Program-made: the position numbers and the translations under genes
Part shown: in pieces, positions 12,011 to 24,797 of the stretch
Layout of the letters: each line of letters begins with the position of its first letter
Numbering within the stretch: position 1 is the first letter of the stretch
NCBI GenBank assembly: GCA_036365515.1
Contig: CM070873.1
Span: 85,829,948 to 85,893,947 of the forward strand
Length of the DNA: 64,000 nt
From: Torymus aiolomorphi
Lineage: Eukaryota > Arthropoda > Insecta > Hymenoptera > Torymidae
Reading direction: 5' to 3'
The notes under the pieces: model-generated
Databases searched by the model: none
The model's input: the letters and a program-made list of their open reading frames with translations, nothing else
What the model was told of the DNA's origin: nothing

Positions 12011-12340
12011 CTTGCCGCAACTTGTATGCCCGTCGTGTCCTGGTACACCGCGTACGCTCGGCGCATCCTCGAGGAAGCAGTGCTGTAGCAGAGGCGGCCT
12101 CCATACAGATAGACGACGCACACACCGTCGCCGCGGACGAGCGGCGTATAGATTGTGGTTCTCCCATTTACCCAGTTCCTCTCGCTCGCGCTCGCTTGCG
12201 CGAGTTATGTAACCAAGTGAAAGTGGCACAGAGTACCGAGAGCGAACGTGCGCGCGTTCGTTCGCTCGCTCGCACCGCTAGAGACGGACACACGCGCGCG
12301 AGCCTGCATCTCCGACAGAGAAGGAATCCTGCCACAAGGC
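12010..12340. other. CpG-rich island 6
   Basis: GC-rich block with GAGCGAACGTGCGCGCG-type sequence and overlapping frames on both strands (up to 110 codons) but no domain. Probably non-coding. Confidence 0.4.
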
Positions 12341-12925
12341 TTCTTTCAATTTAACACGCCAAACGCGCTTCGACAACATAACTTTCGTAATATTCTCTGG
12401 CCACGTTCTGTGCCCGATAGCTATTTTACAAACATTTTTTTTAGTCACACAAGTAGGAAGAGCATTGCGGAGCGATAGTGCCCACATGGCTATTACTCTT
12501 TTCTGACAATGTTTTATTTTACTTTTTGTAATTATAAGCCTCTGGCTGTACTCTCTACATCGATAATATTAATTTACATACTTTAATATTTATAATGATT
12601 AGGCTCAATTGAACAGATAGCGTAGAACTGACTGGAAGCTCAATTAGCACTGCATCGTTGAGTAAGGAAACAGGGTTAGGAAATTGCAATGGGGAGCAGG
12701 AGGTGGGCTCACGGGTTGATGTTCGACCTCGGGACGTTTCTTTGGTTTTTTCATCATTTCGCACTTTGTTTATTGCGCTGTATAAAATTCTCATTACTCT
12801 GGTAACACGAATATAAAGGCTATATACGAAATTTCTTGAATGGTGTAGCCATGTTTATTGAAAATGTTTGAAAGCCAATAGGAGAGCTCAGAAGCACGGG
12901 CGAAAAATACGCCGCAGTAACGAAA
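12340..12925. other. Spacer, nothing recognised
   Basis: Unique-looking DNA between two CpG-rich islands; small opposite-strand frames only. Confidence 0.4.
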
Positions 12926-12929
12926 ATAA

Positions 12930-14060
12930 AAGCCGTGGGCTCAGCTTCAAGTGTAAACAGACGGTGGCGCAACGAGCGGCGCGCGCCGGTCTTTTGCGAG
13001 CCGGTCTGGCTTGATCGGTTATCGAGGTGGATGCCGGCTACCGCGCACCACGCCAAGGGGGAAAGGAATTTGCCATTTTGTCGTAAGAACGCAAGAAAAA
13101 GGGAAAGGTTGATTACGCGATTAGATATGCATTTTGACCAGCAAGCGGGCTCTCGAACTCTCTCGCCTATACAGTAGGTATACGAGCTACACAAAAGTGG
13201 GTGAAAATCGTAAAGCCGGGCGACGCCTCTCCTTATTATAGTGGCTGCGCCGATTTCATTCGAACGGTTCGACTAAAGTCAACAGTTGATGTTGTTTATT
13301 ATAGCTTAAAAAGAAGCAAAACTATAAAGATGATTATGTCTGATGTGGTTGGGGAAAAATTTGGAAAAATTACAGAATTATATTATGGAAGAAATAGTAC
13401 AGCAAGGCTTAAGTACTTTTAAATAGCAAATATCAGACACAAAAAATGATCGAAAAAATGAGTGGAAGCGACGGGAGTGAGTGAGGGAGCGAGCGCCGAG
13501 AAAGCCCAGACAGAACGCGAGGCGGCATCAGGCAAGAGGAAAAAAAGCCACATTTGAAATCTATTTAAAGTAAATCCGGAGCGAAAAATCGGTCAGGTCA
13601 GAGGCTGACTGCTCGGTTTGCCGGCAGCGGCGCTATGGCTCGAAAGGAAAACGAAGTCACGAAGCCAGTTGAGCTCTCCCGCGGTATATAGATATATACC
13701 TACATATTATACTCGGGCCGCGGAGCTCTCGCGCGAACTCGAGTTTCGAGCACCGGTTATATAACAGCTTAATTACTCTGGCCCATTTTCACGAGGCATT
13801 GTCTCGATGAAGGCACTTACTTTCGAACCTCGCGCCGTGTCTTAGTACGTGTACATATAGCCGAAGTGCATTAGAGGGGCCGTACACTAATCGCGCACTC
13901 TGTACAGCGCGCGGACTCTCTTGCGCCCGAGCGAACGCAATTGCACAATGCGCTATTTTTTCCACCTCGCTTGTGGGCCCCAGACACGTTTTTCGATTAT
14001 CGCTACTGCGGCTGCTCCTCCCTGCCACGTTCAAGCTCCATGGCGGCTTCAAATTTCACC
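12930..14060. other. CpG-rich island cluster 7
   Basis: GC-rich blocks at about 12935-13100, 13465-13560 and 13600-14050, separated by AT-rich stretches. A GAGCGAGCGCC-type word occurs near 13486 and a TATATAGATATATACC stretch at 13685-13700 lies upstream of a CpG block. Open frames up to 124 codons overlap on opposite strands and look spurious. Confidence 0.35.
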
Positions 14061-15345
14061 TTTTGTTTCGCTCCGAATAAAAATTGGACATTCGGCTTTT
14101 GAGGGCGTGAAATTACATTCTCGTTATTGAAAAGTAGTTTTATACATCGGACGCGCAATTACACACCCATCTTCTGTTGAAGCTGTAGTTGCCTAGAACG
14201 TTTTTTGAAAGTTTGTGCACTCTGTCTAAAAACACCCCTGTGCTAATTGTAAAAGTGCGACAAAAACCGCGACGTAATCCGTATAGCAGTTATAAAAATT
14301 ACTCTGATATTCTGATAATTATTATGAATAAATCGGCATTACTGTTACTGAAAATATAACCACAGAATATATCGGACATAAAATTCAGCTATACTTAGGA
14401 AAAGACTCTCAAATCTTAGAATCGTCTACTTTTACTTCAAATCTCTCATGTACGAATCTTTTACGTAATCAAAATATAATTCCTACATTAAAAATGTATT
14501 ATTTTCATGCCTATAAGCACAGTGATTTTAAAGATATTTGATTGGTACTTTACAATATTAAAGCAAATACTTGTATTTAATATATTTTTTAAGTTGGCAA
14601 TATTAATTTTGATTATAATACATGTAGATAATAAAAAATATATAAATACGTAAATGATAATTACTTTTTCCTTATAACTTTAAATGTATTTATACAAATT
14701 TTAAACCAAAAACGTTAAATAGTCCTTAATAAGGAAAAAATTACTTTTAACCAGTGTCTAAATGCCATTATTGTTAACAGCAGTAAGTCCAACTTCATTT
14801 GGGAATTAAGAACACCTTTTAATTATCGTTTTGAGTTTAAAACATTTAAAAATAGAAAAAATAAATCATAATATGATAAAAAATACTAAATATAGTTTTA
14901 TATATAGTTATGAATATCGAGGGAATATAATCAGCATCCCGAAACTATTAATTATATCTACGTACATTATACGTCTTTTGGCACCAAAATTGTAAACGGA
15001 ATCTGATTTAGTATAATTTACAATAACTGATTGTGAATAAGCTATTGTTTACATACAAAGAGGCCATTAAATAATTGCCAACATTAATAAGAGTGCGTTC
15101 GCTGATTCTTAAGAATACTCGTACGCGCAAGATTTAAAGATTACAACGTACAAGCGTGAAGGTGCATTTTGCGCATTTAAAAGAAGATGAAAAGGCATTT
15201 TCATTTTTTTTTTCATTTTTACTTAATTTATTGAAGATAATACAGTAAAATAATATGTTTAGATTTTTTTGCAAATTATTTCAAACGTCATTAATACCTC
15301 GTAAGAAATAAACTTAGAAATCGAATCACTTATTAATTAATAGTA
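14060..15345. other. AT-rich spacer, nothing recognised
   Basis: Strongly AT-rich, with one TTACGTAA palindrome at 14461-14468. No repeat partner found. Confidence 0.45.
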
Positions 15346-15348
15346 TTT

Positions 15349-15440
15349 ATACCACTCTAACCTCAAAATCACAACTTTGGTATGATTTTTCGGCGCTCGT
15401 GGTATAAAATACCGTTCGAAACTAGTGCGTAAGTCGATTA
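15349..15440. repeat. Short dispersed repeat with ATACCAC/GTGGTAT ends, copy 1
   Basis: ATACCACTCTAACCTCAAAATC through CTCGTGGTATAAAATACCGTTCGAAACTAGTGCGT closely matches 31591-31675, where it sits as an insertion. The core is bounded by ATACCAC and GTGGTAT, an inverted 7-mer, so the unit can form a stem-loop. Both copies are followed within about 50 bases by a CGAAGCGAGT word, in opposite orientations. Confidence 0.7.
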
Positions 15441-15659
15441 TTTAGCTGGTGTGACTTTTTGCACGAGCGAAGCGAGTCCCCCACCCGTGTCGAAATGTAC
15501 TATAAATTTCATTCGAATGTATAAAAAAGACTGAGCAAAAAATTGGTATTTTATGTTATTGAAAAAGTAAAGTATTCGCAGAACAGAGTACAACACATTG
15601 TACAATACCGAAAGGAAACTTTTGTTGAGCTCTCGCGCATATAAAACCACAGAACCGTT

Positions 15660-16240
15660 GAGAATTTTGAGGAAAGCACGCGTATATGGGTCTGATAACC
15701 GCGCCACCGCGCCAAACGAAAGTTCCCTCTTGTCGAAAATCGCGCGTGAGCGCGAGTAAGAAAGACAGAAGGATATTTTTACAACTTCCGCCCACCGGAT
15801 CCTCTCTCGCGCTCGGATCGCTAAATTATTCAGATAATAATGCTCGCTCGCGTGGTGCGAACGCGTGAATATTAACAATGACCGGCAGTCCGACTCTCAC
15901 TTTCAAAAGGCTGCCTCGACGACAATTAGAAAGTCGAGTATATAGTCACGGCTGCGCCGCTCTGGGGAGTAAAAAAGCGAGCTTTGACTTTAATAACGCG
16001 CGCTCGCGCGAGCCTACGTGCGCCGTAGCGCAGAAGGTAGAAGAAGTAGGGTCTTATAAAACTGGTAGGATTTGACGAAAATGAGAGGGAAAAAAACATT
16101 TTTGTGACCTAGTTACACAGGCGGCGGCTTTCCACTGGATTCCGCGCGAGGAAACAATACGAGCCCGGTTACACGCTCGAAAATTTCGTGCCCGCGCGCT
16201 TATGTAAGATGCCGCGAGAGTGACAATTCGTCACGTGCCG
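15660..16240. other. CpG-rich island 8
   Basis: GC-rich block with GCGCGCTCGCGCGAGCC near 15998. Open frames are short and overlapping. No recognised coding content. Confidence 0.4.
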
Positions 16241-17945
16241 AGTTTCTTGCCGCTTTAATTGCTTAGCCAGTCAATTTCGACTCATTCCCCTAATATTTAC
16301 AACTTTTATCCAGATCTTTAATTCTGACTAATGAACTTGGCTACTAAAATATTCAGTTGTTTAATGTAATAATCAATGAACCTTTGCCTCAAAGAACTCA
16401 TTTCAGTTAACACTTTTATTTTTTATTCACAAAAATAATATGTAATTTTATTCGTTAATAACCAATTTTGGAAAATTGAATTTCGAAAAAAGTTGTATCT
16501 ATAAACAGCCCAAATTAAACAGCCCAACCATGGCACCACTCTCTTTGAAACTGAAATGTGATGTTCTTCTATCAAAATTATTGGATATGATTTATACCGT
16601 TGGTGTTTCACGATTATTGAATGTTTTTAGTATACGTCACCTTAGTTCCCTTACGAAAAAAAAAAACAGTGAAATATTGAGTGTTTATATCTAATTTAAC
16701 ACTTTCAGGGCGGCCAATGCGTAAGACAGTGTTTATAATATTTCAAACTTTAAATTAAAATTTAGATACAAAATAAAATTTTTATCTTACTTCTATTTTC
16801 TGTCATTTTTTAATAGACAACCGTAAGAATATTTTTTGGGCAGCGTGTTCTAAAAGCATAAAAATGAATGGGAGTCATTTCGGACACAATGAGTGTTTTT
16901 TTTTCATATGGGTTCAGCCAATAAGGGATGCAGTTTTGTACCAAACACTGCACTTGTTAACAAAATTAATTTTTATCATAAATTATTTTGTTGAAATTTT
17001 TTCTGGTGACAGGGGATGAGAGATCAACTATTTTTTCTGTAGAAAGAGAAAAAATCTCATAAATACAATCATGGTTTTATGCCTTATGATTGTAGTCAAT
17101 GATAGCACAGGCACAAACAAAATAAGTCAGTTCTTCGGCGGGTGGAACATTAGGATTCTTATATGCATTTTGAGCTGCTAAATCTACATATGATCACGAT
17201 TGCGCTCTATCACTCGATGATTTTGTAATACCTCTAACTTTAGAAATTTTGAAATATTTTCATTGGAAGCCAAAAATTATTTTTGATGATCTGGTCAAAG
17301 GTGTTGTATAGTACAACTGTTTTTGTAGTCATGAATCATCTGAATAAGAGTTTTCTTCTTCGGGAAATATTAAATTAAAATTTTCCATCCTCATATATCA
17401 AAGAAGAAAAAATCCTTTTTAAACGACTGAAAGTTTGAATTTAGTATTTCGAAGAAGAATGAGAATCGTATTCAGATAATTGAAAATAGATCTTGTTGTA
17501 GGGCATGTCTAGTACTATAGAATACATTTGACAAAATTATCAGAAAAAAATGATTGACTTTGCAATAAAGATATCTCGAAATGTTCAAATATCTCAAAAT
17601 CCTGGGCTGATCGATTGCAATTAAGCTCATATTTGGGTTTAGCAGTTCAAAATACATAGAAATACTACTATGGACATCAGTTCGACCTGTCGGACAACTC
17701 AATTATTTTCTCTGTTCCTGGGTATAGACAATCAATAAAAAAATATTGCATAAATTTGCCGATGTTAAAAAGTAAAATAAATTTTAAATTCATAATATTT
17801 AAATATTAAATTATAACTCAAGGTAAAGGAAGAGCGGGCGCAGCGCGCCTGAACTTGCTTGTTTTTTAAATTATTTGTGTTGCATTTATAATTATCGTTA
17901 AGGTTTTGTATTTTCAGAGCCTTAAACATTTATCATTTTAATATA
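16240..17945. other. AT-rich spacer, nothing firmly recognised
   Basis: AT-rich DNA. A 38-codon minus-strand open segment at about 17080-17193 reads like protein but is short, lacks clear splice signals and has no known match. A GC-rich scrap GAGCGGGCGCAGCGCGCC lies at 17831-17848, next to the following foldback element. Confidence 0.35.
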
Positions 17946-17950
17946 TCATT

Positions 17951-18480
17951 CTACTTTTTCCTACTCTTTGTACTGTAAGATAGGAGAAAAATCACAATTT
18001 AAAACGTCTTTTTTAAATTAAAATTTTTCAAAATATTCAAAAAAGGCCTTTCTTTCAACATTTAGCCATTTATTCAAGAAGCGTCCTAAACAAATTTGTA
18101 AAAAATAAAATAAAATTCGAAAAACCCAGTTTTTATTTTTTTTTTTAAATCCAAAAAATGTTGATTCCTTCAAAAGTTCTAACCGTTTAAAGTTGAGCGC
18201 CCATAAGGCACTAATATCGTACAAATCGGTAGCGCGAGCTTTAAGCGCGTTTATGCCTTTTCAACATTTTATAATTAAAAAAAAAAATCAAATAAAAGCT
18301 GGTTTTCTCTAGTTTTATTTTATTTTTTGCAAAATTTTCTAGGACGTTTCTGGGATAAAAGGCTCAAAGTTAAAATAAAGGCTTTTTTTGCATTTTTATA
18401 AAAATCTTTGAAAAAAGGGTGTCATTATGAATTTTTTAATTGTACATGATTATGTGGTACAAAGAGTAGGAAAAACTAGG
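17951..18480. mobile_element. Foldback element with TTTTTCCTACTCTTTGTAC ends
   Basis: The left end CTACTTTTTCCTACTCTTTG and the right end (inverse of CTAGTTTTTCCTACTCTTTG) frame arms that keep pairing inward, for example AAAAAATAAAATAAAA near 18099 against its inverse near 18323. The turn lies around 18210-18250, where a CpG-containing patch (GTAGCGCGAGC) occurs. No target duplication is evident and there is no coding frame. A non-autonomous palindromic transposon is the likely identity. Confidence 0.72.
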
Positions 18481-20410
18481 CCCAGAAGGCGCTACATGAC
18501 TGTTAATAACTTTGAACAAAATAATTTCAGTTAGGATTCAATAATAAATCTTCAGCAGTGTGTGCACAAGACTATGTCTACAATAACTATAATAGAATAT
18601 AGAATAACATATTTTAGTTTTAACGTGATAGGTGACATGGATAATCGTCCTGTTCGATTTGAGATGGAATCAGTTCTATATTGGTTCTTAGAAGTTTTAA
18701 AATACTGATTTGGTAGTTTGCAGGATGGAAACGGAAGCCATTAATCCTCCAAAATATATTTTTTGAATTATTTAAAAACTGTGTGATTAGGTCGTTAACT
18801 AAAAAAGAATAATAAGAAACATTTGAAAAATTTACTAAACTTTCGATTATTGAATAGTATTTCAAAAGAGCATTCATTACAATAGCTATTAATGGTGCGG
18901 CGATTTTTTACTGAAGATTCTTTCACAGAGCAGTTTAATATGAATACTGTATTATTTGATGAAAAAGTGGAATACTAGACAATAGTATTGGCATTTGAAT
19001 GGCGCGCCTATCTCTCCAGAAGTCTTTTATTAACGATAAAAAAATGTTTGGTCCATGAAAAAAGAAAGAAGCCTGGAGATGAAAATAAAAAGTTTGTCAT
19101 CGCATCCTTCTTCGGAAAAGACACTTTGCGGCACAGCCGGGTCCGCGGTGTGACATCAATTGACTCACAAAAATCACGAGAAATCGTCTTTAGGAACCGG
19201 ACGCGCCGAAACCCAACGGTACGACGTCTCTTTGTCACTTCCCGTTGGTCGGGTTACGAATTTCTTATCGAAACTGGCCATTTGTAGGTGGGATATATAT
19301 TACTGACACTCGTAGCTGCGATCATTCCTATTATTTTTTTCAATACTTAATACATCAAGAACTTCCTGCTTTGCGTATGCGTAAGTTATTTTACTTCGGG
19401 CACTCTCCAGTATTCTCAGTCTAAAAAAGAAGCTGTAGTTTCACTTACCTTGTTAAAAAAAAAGATAAAATTCGATACGTGTAATCGACGCGGACTTGTA
19501 TAAAAGTGTTCTGTTCAAAAGATATACCTCACACTTGACTTTTTACTCAATGCAAAGCTGTATCAGTGCTTTTGATTTTTATACGACAGCATGAGCCATG
19601 AAAGCCATGCGCAATGTTTAATTGAGCTCGCGGGCCCCGGCGCAATTAGCATCGATATTCAAGAGGGTGTCTTCTGCGCATATATACATCAAACCGCTGA
19701 ATAAGTTGAGCTAAAGCATTATTGCGAAATGCATTGCAGCGAAAATGCCGTGATTGACGTTGCGCCCGTCGAGATTTAAAAGCGTTCCGCGCGGGGTTTA
19801 TTTATTTTTCGGCTCAGTGCGCTCTTTCACTCTTCTTATTTAGTAGAATGTGTCTGAACGTCTACGTGTAAGTGTCAATTACCGAATAGAACGGGAGTCT
19901 ATCGCTCTTTTCGCGGTAATTTTCTTACGTAAAAGAGATCGTCTCGGCTGATCTTTAAATATATGAATTTTCGTGGGCCCTTTTATATTTATAATTGGAT
20001 AGTCACAGTTTTATCTATAACACAAAACTATATAAGTCAATATTCTTTGTACTTTTTCTTCGAGAAACCATTTTATAATGCTCAGACTACTAGCAGTGTA
20101 CTTACCTTACATTAACATTTCTAAAAGAAAAATATTACAATTGTTTGCTAAATTCATACACCGGTCGACTCGCTGCTAACTGGCCGCAAAAAACTGGATA
20201 GCCAGATAAATCTGACTACAGTGTTAAACGAGTCAATCTAACGACGAAGGGAGAGCGGCGGAACCAGTGAGGCGAACCTTTCGCGTTTCGGTAGAAGCTT
20301 AATTACAGTGTAGGAGAGAAGAAAGAGCGAGCGAAAGAGAAAAGAAGGAGGGAGCGAAGTAGGCTGTTATTTAATGATTTTAGCGAAACGGTCGCTACAG
20401 CGCACCACAC
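18480..20410. other. Spacer, nothing recognised
   Basis: Mostly AT-rich. A mildly GC-rich patch at 19115-19265 and another at 19600-19810 (GAGCTCGCGGGCCCCGGCGC near 19624) have no coding content that I can identify. One TTACGTAA at 19925-19932. A purine-rich stretch with GAAAGAGCGAGCGAAAGAG lies at 20319-20350. Confidence 0.4.
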
Positions 20411-20419
20411 CGGGCATTA

Positions 20420-21640
20420 TACAATCCGGCCTAGATCCTGAGTCACGGAGAGCAAGGCGTCACGGATCGTGAGCATTCGCCCGATCGGCCTGTGGAGGTG
20501 AGCGCGCGCCTCTCTGCCGGTGGTGGTGCGGTTTAGAAGGTGGATTGACAAGTTGCCCACTCTAGTGGAACGTCGCGCTGTGCCATGCCGGTTCGCTTTC
20601 GACTTCCAAACGTGTCGCGTACCTTGTATTTTTCAAACTTAAAACAAATTACAATTTCTTTTATACGTGCAATTTCAGAAATATTCTGAAACATTACCTT
20701 CGTACAGAGTGTAATGTAGAGCGCATTAGCATCTAATCAGCATAAAAATGGGTATTAAAGCAATTATAACGTTCGCTCGAGTTGTGCGCGAAAACGGCTA
20801 ATCTAATGAAGCGTCGAAACTCGCCAATCAAGCCGTAATCTAGAAAGTGAAAACAATTGACAAAGCAGAAGCGGAAGTCCGCGCCGCTGTAAAGCATCAA
20901 AGGTCTCTCTCTCTCTCAGTTAAAAAAAAAACCTTTCCCCACCACGCACACATCTTTTCACTTCTAACGCGAGCGGGCCTCGCTCAGTTTCTAAATTCAA
21001 ATTAAAATTCAGCGGACGCCTGTTCCCGAACAAGCCGGCACACACAGCGTCAAGGCGGCGCGCGACAAGCGAACCCAGCGCAGCTTGTGTACACACACGC
21101 ACGCACACGAGCAGATCGCTCGCTCGCATGTATATTACGGGTGCCTGTGTATCAAGTTTTCTCTTTCGAGCTAAGGGCATGCCGTGACTGCCGAAAAGCA
21201 AACCGCGCGCCCGGGCGTTTTCACTAGGAAGTGAAACTCGAGAGAGCGAAAAGGCGCCGGGCCAGCTCCTAAAAGCGAGTCCTCTCTCGCGCTCGGCCGA
21301 ACCTCTCTGGAAAGTATTTGGAAAGTTGCGCCGCGGCCGCAGGAGAGGCCCGCCGCGTTGTTTCCGGCCCTTATACACGCACGCGCACGGATAAGTCTCT
21401 CTTTCTCCGGAGCGTATTTCACATTCTAATGCCCGCGAAGCCTGCCTCTCCGCGCGCGGCCCGCATTATCTCGGATCTCTCGCAGACTTCGCCCGGCCAG
21501 TAGTCAAATGGGGAGGGAGGCTTGGATCGAAAGTTATTGGAGGTCGGGGGAAGTGAAATTATTGCGCGTGCGTGCGTACGCGGACGAAAAATCGAAAGTT
21601 TGGCTCGCGTAGACAAAGCGCCCGCTTCATGTGGCCGTGG
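20420..21640. other. CpG-rich island 9 (longest)
   Basis: The longest continuous GC-rich block in the window, with many CGCGCG words, a CT tract at 20905-20918 and an ACACACGCACGCACACGAGC run near 21092. Minus-strand frames of 152 and 83 codons and plus-strand frames overlap one another; none has a domain. A promoter or enhancer cluster is plausible but is inference from composition only. Confidence 0.4.
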
Positions 21641-22590
21641 GAGGCAGATGGCTTGTCGCTCCGACTCGATATGTTCGGTTATTTAATGTGATCGCCTCAA
21701 ATTTGTTGGGCATGTCATAATTGGCAATATAGATACATTAATTTCTTTAAAAAGTTGTACACACGGATAAATTGGAAGCAATTGCATTATTCAATCCTTG
21801 AACTGTCAACGTTTGGACAGCGCAGAAGACGAGAGACCATCGACTCAGCAAAAAGAACAACCTTAGTTGAGCGCGAGACTATACAAACCGCGGGTCGCTT
21901 ATTTTTTACGCTTCATTATTTAATTCTCATATACGTAACAGTAGGTAGTACTCACTAATGTTTAATGGTTTTTTCACTAATTCAACTTTAGAGAGTAATA
22001 GATTTTATTTTTAATACTTCTCCTTTAACGGAACAGGCGTATATACTCTGCGGAATGTTCTAACATGTTGAACAAAATGGAAAGTGGCTGTTGAAAAGAA
22101 AGTGAAATCTTAATTTGTACAGACATTATGTTGTATTTCGGGAATGTCATGTAGAATTCAATTCATGTTAATTCAGTGATAATTCGAAATAATCAACCAT
22201 GACACGTGTCAACTTAATATAGTCCATTTACATATATAGTAATACGTATTGAATTTTATTACTTTTTCTGGACTTGAAACATCGAAACATCAGAGATATT
22301 GTCTTAGAAATGGCAATAGTAGCAAGAAAATGAAATTGTGCATGCATACCCACGAATACTTTTTAGTTTCAGTTCGTGTAATTAAGTTACGTCTATTGTT
22401 TAAAACGAATAAATGATTTTCCAAGTATTGAAAATAACGCATCATTTTACAAATCGTTCAAATTACAAAATCGGATTAAGAAGTCGAGCTCATAAGTCGT
22501 CGTCAGTGGGACAAAATTTCGAAATCGGCTCGTTAGGCACCTAAAACAATTTGAGGGAAGATTTTCTCTTTTCCAGCAGCGAGTCAGGAA
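21640..22590. other. AT-rich spacer, nothing recognised
   Basis: No repeat, RNA gene or coding frame recognised. Confidence 0.4.
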
Positions 22591-23060
22591 AAATGCTCGC
22601 CGCCGAGTTGAGTCGATAAGCATCTTTCCGCGGCAAAGGACGCTAACTCGCGCGCACATACGAGCATTTCTGAAAACGAAAGTCCAAAGTTACGAAATTC
22701 ACGTACTCGCACAGGTATAGAGAGGGAGGGAGAGAGAGAGAGAGACATATGGGAAAACAGAGTCGCGGAGTCACACGAAATTATAATAAACGTTTCACAC
22801 GAAATGAGGATGGCGGCGACGGTGGCTGCACAGCACGCGACGGGTGTTGTGTGCCGGTCACGAGATCGCGGCGTCTCTCGCGGAAGAGCTCGAGAAAAAG
22901 AGACAGACGTTTGAAATTCAAATCCTCGGGCTCGCCTACTATTTCCATCTTGTTCTACTCTTGCGGTTTTAAATACGCCGTGCCACGGGGGTTGGGGCGC
23001 CTTTTAGCTGAAATCGCATCATCTACGCTCCCGCCACGCTGCGCTCTAGACCCAATATCA
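22590..23060. other. CpG-rich island 10 with GA tract
   Basis: GC-rich block preceded by GAGAGGGAGGGAGAGAGAGA at 22720-22739. Clustered GAGAG words are the binding sequence of GAGA-factor type proteins and often mark open promoters or Polycomb elements in insects. Here that is inference from sequence alone. The 116-codon frame at 22749-23099 has no recognisable domain. Confidence 0.4.
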
Positions 23061-23402
23061 AGATCGAATAAGTTCGAGAAAAATCTATTTCGGAATTGAT
23101 AAATATATACGACAGACGCTGTTTGCCATTGTCAGCGGCGGTCTCAGTCTTTGAATCTGCATTAGAATAACAACATTCTCGGCAATTTCATCATATCAAT
23201 TATATGTGGAAGATCGTGAATACAGTCCAAGAGAAGTTCTTTAGAAGAAGTTAAAAATGCCATGATAAAAGTCCCCTTGATAGATTTTAAAGTTTTATAA
23301 AAGTAAATCTTTAGAACTACGGTTATAGTTATTCCGATTTGTGTTTCTGAATCTATATACGTTTTATAAAATGTACGTAAAACCCGCAAATAAAGGCAAG
23401 CA
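23060..23402. other. AT-rich spacer, nothing recognised
   Basis: No feature seen; a 75-codon minus-strand frame has no domain. Confidence 0.4.
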
Positions 23403-23778
23403 TTAAGGATGCTATGGCTATATCTTCCCTGTCAAAAGTTAGTTTTCATCGTTAGAACTGCGATAAATAATTATATGGAATAGTTAACGATTTTCCGTCC
23501 AGTACGTCTATACAGAAATAAAATACGAATATTATAAGCTTAAACATCAAGAATCGAAGCAAAATTGACATAATTTCATTACTTTATCAAAATTTTTAAA
23601 ATATTGTGTACTATGCTTTTTGCATGATTATATTTTTAATGCTTATAATATTCGTATTTCATTTCAGTATAGACGTACTGGACGGAAAAATCGTTCATTA
23701 TTTCATATAATCATTTATCATAGTTCTAACGCTAAAAACTAACTTTTTACAGGGACGATATAGCCATAAAATCCTTAA
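23403..23778. mobile_element. TTAA-flanked foldback element (GG ends), unit 1
   Basis: Starts TTAA then GGATGCTATGGCTATATC and ends with the inverse of GGATTTTATGGCTATATCG then TTAA. Arms of about 140 bases pair closely, for example CCGTCCAGTACGTCTATAC at 23497-23515 against its inverse at 23671-23689. The TTAA duplication is characteristic of the piggyBac superfamily, but there is no transposase here to confirm that. Its right TTAA (23775-23778) is also the left TTAA of the next unit. Confidence 0.8.
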
Positions 23779-24217
23779 GGACGCTCTTGCATGAAAATTT
23801 GCAAACTGGGATGTAACATTGTCAATAGTTCAAGATGTACCGAATCTTGTGGTATGCTTATTTTACCCTATAACCGTGGAAAATTTTGAGAAATTAATGT
23901 TTGAAATTATCATTTTTTACATGTATTCTTATGGGACGGCGGGAAAAAAAGGTTAAATCGAGTATTTCTGAAAAGGGATAAAATTTTTGACTAGTAAAAA
24001 ACATATGGCTTTAAAGATTGAGGCTTCCCCTTTCAAACCACACCTTGTAAATTGTACGTAGCCGTGGGAAATTTCGAGATATTTTCTTTAATTCATGATT
24101 ATGAACACAAATAGCAGACGACCTGCACGAGAGCGAGAGAGACAGAACGACGTGCATGGTATAGTTTGTACTCTCGCTGAGCGCACAAACTGTATTGTCG
24201 TGCAAGAGCGTCCTTAA
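23775..24217. mobile_element. TTAA-flanked MITE-like element (GG ends), unit 2
   Basis: A perfect terminal inverted repeat TTAAGGACGCTCTTGCA at 23775-23791 and its inverse ending at 24217, with TTAA at both edges. The interior does not pair extensively. No coding capacity. It abuts unit 1 and shares one TTAA, as expected if one element inserted into the target duplication of the other. Confidence 0.75.
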
Positions 24218-24270
24218 GGTTTCATTAAAACTATAAGACTGATCCTTTAGCGATGTGATCCCATCATTAT

Positions 24271-24797
24271 GCATATGAGCAAATCTCAGGAACTTTTAAA
24301 TTTTTGGAAATTTTTATTTCAGATTCAAAGGGCTAGAATTCAAGTTCTGAACCAAACTCAAAATGTTCATTTTTCAATAGTATAATAATCTTCAAGGAAA
24401 CTTTTCACTTATTCAATTTTGGAAAATAAAAACTCTTATAACCGGACTATTTTTCATGGCACATTGATGTACCAGGGCTTAAACTAAAGCTTTTGTTATA
24501 AAGAAAAAGCTGCAAAAACTTGGCAATGATAGTAAGTGATCTTTTTTTTTAGATCGATTTGAAAAAGACATAAAAAAATCACCAAAAATTACCAATTTCT
24601 CACTCTTTTTATAATTTTTCGTTAAAAAGGCCTTCTCTACCATTATTAAGAATTTTGTTTATTCCTCTATTGAAAAATGAACATTTTGAGCTTTATTTTG
24701 TGTGCTTTGTAAATACCTTGTGTTACTATAGCCTTTTGAATCTTAAATTTAGCAGTTTCCAAAAAGTTAAAAGTTCCTGAGATTTGTTCATGTTATG
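24271..24797. mobile_element. Foldback element with AAATCTCAGGAACTTTTAA arms
   Basis: CAAATCTCAGGAACTTTTAA at 24280-24299 is matched in inverse at 24768-24787. Further in, AAAATGTTCATTTTTCAATA near 24360 matches its inverse near 24670. The arms are over 100 bases each with moderate divergence. No target duplication is clear and there is no coding frame. Confidence 0.7.

Noticed and set aside
17080..17193. Minus-strand 38-codon segment that reads like protein (starting VDLAAQNAYKNP)
   Set aside because: Too short to exceed chance, ends in a stop without a convincing donor site, and no neighbouring exon could be recognised.
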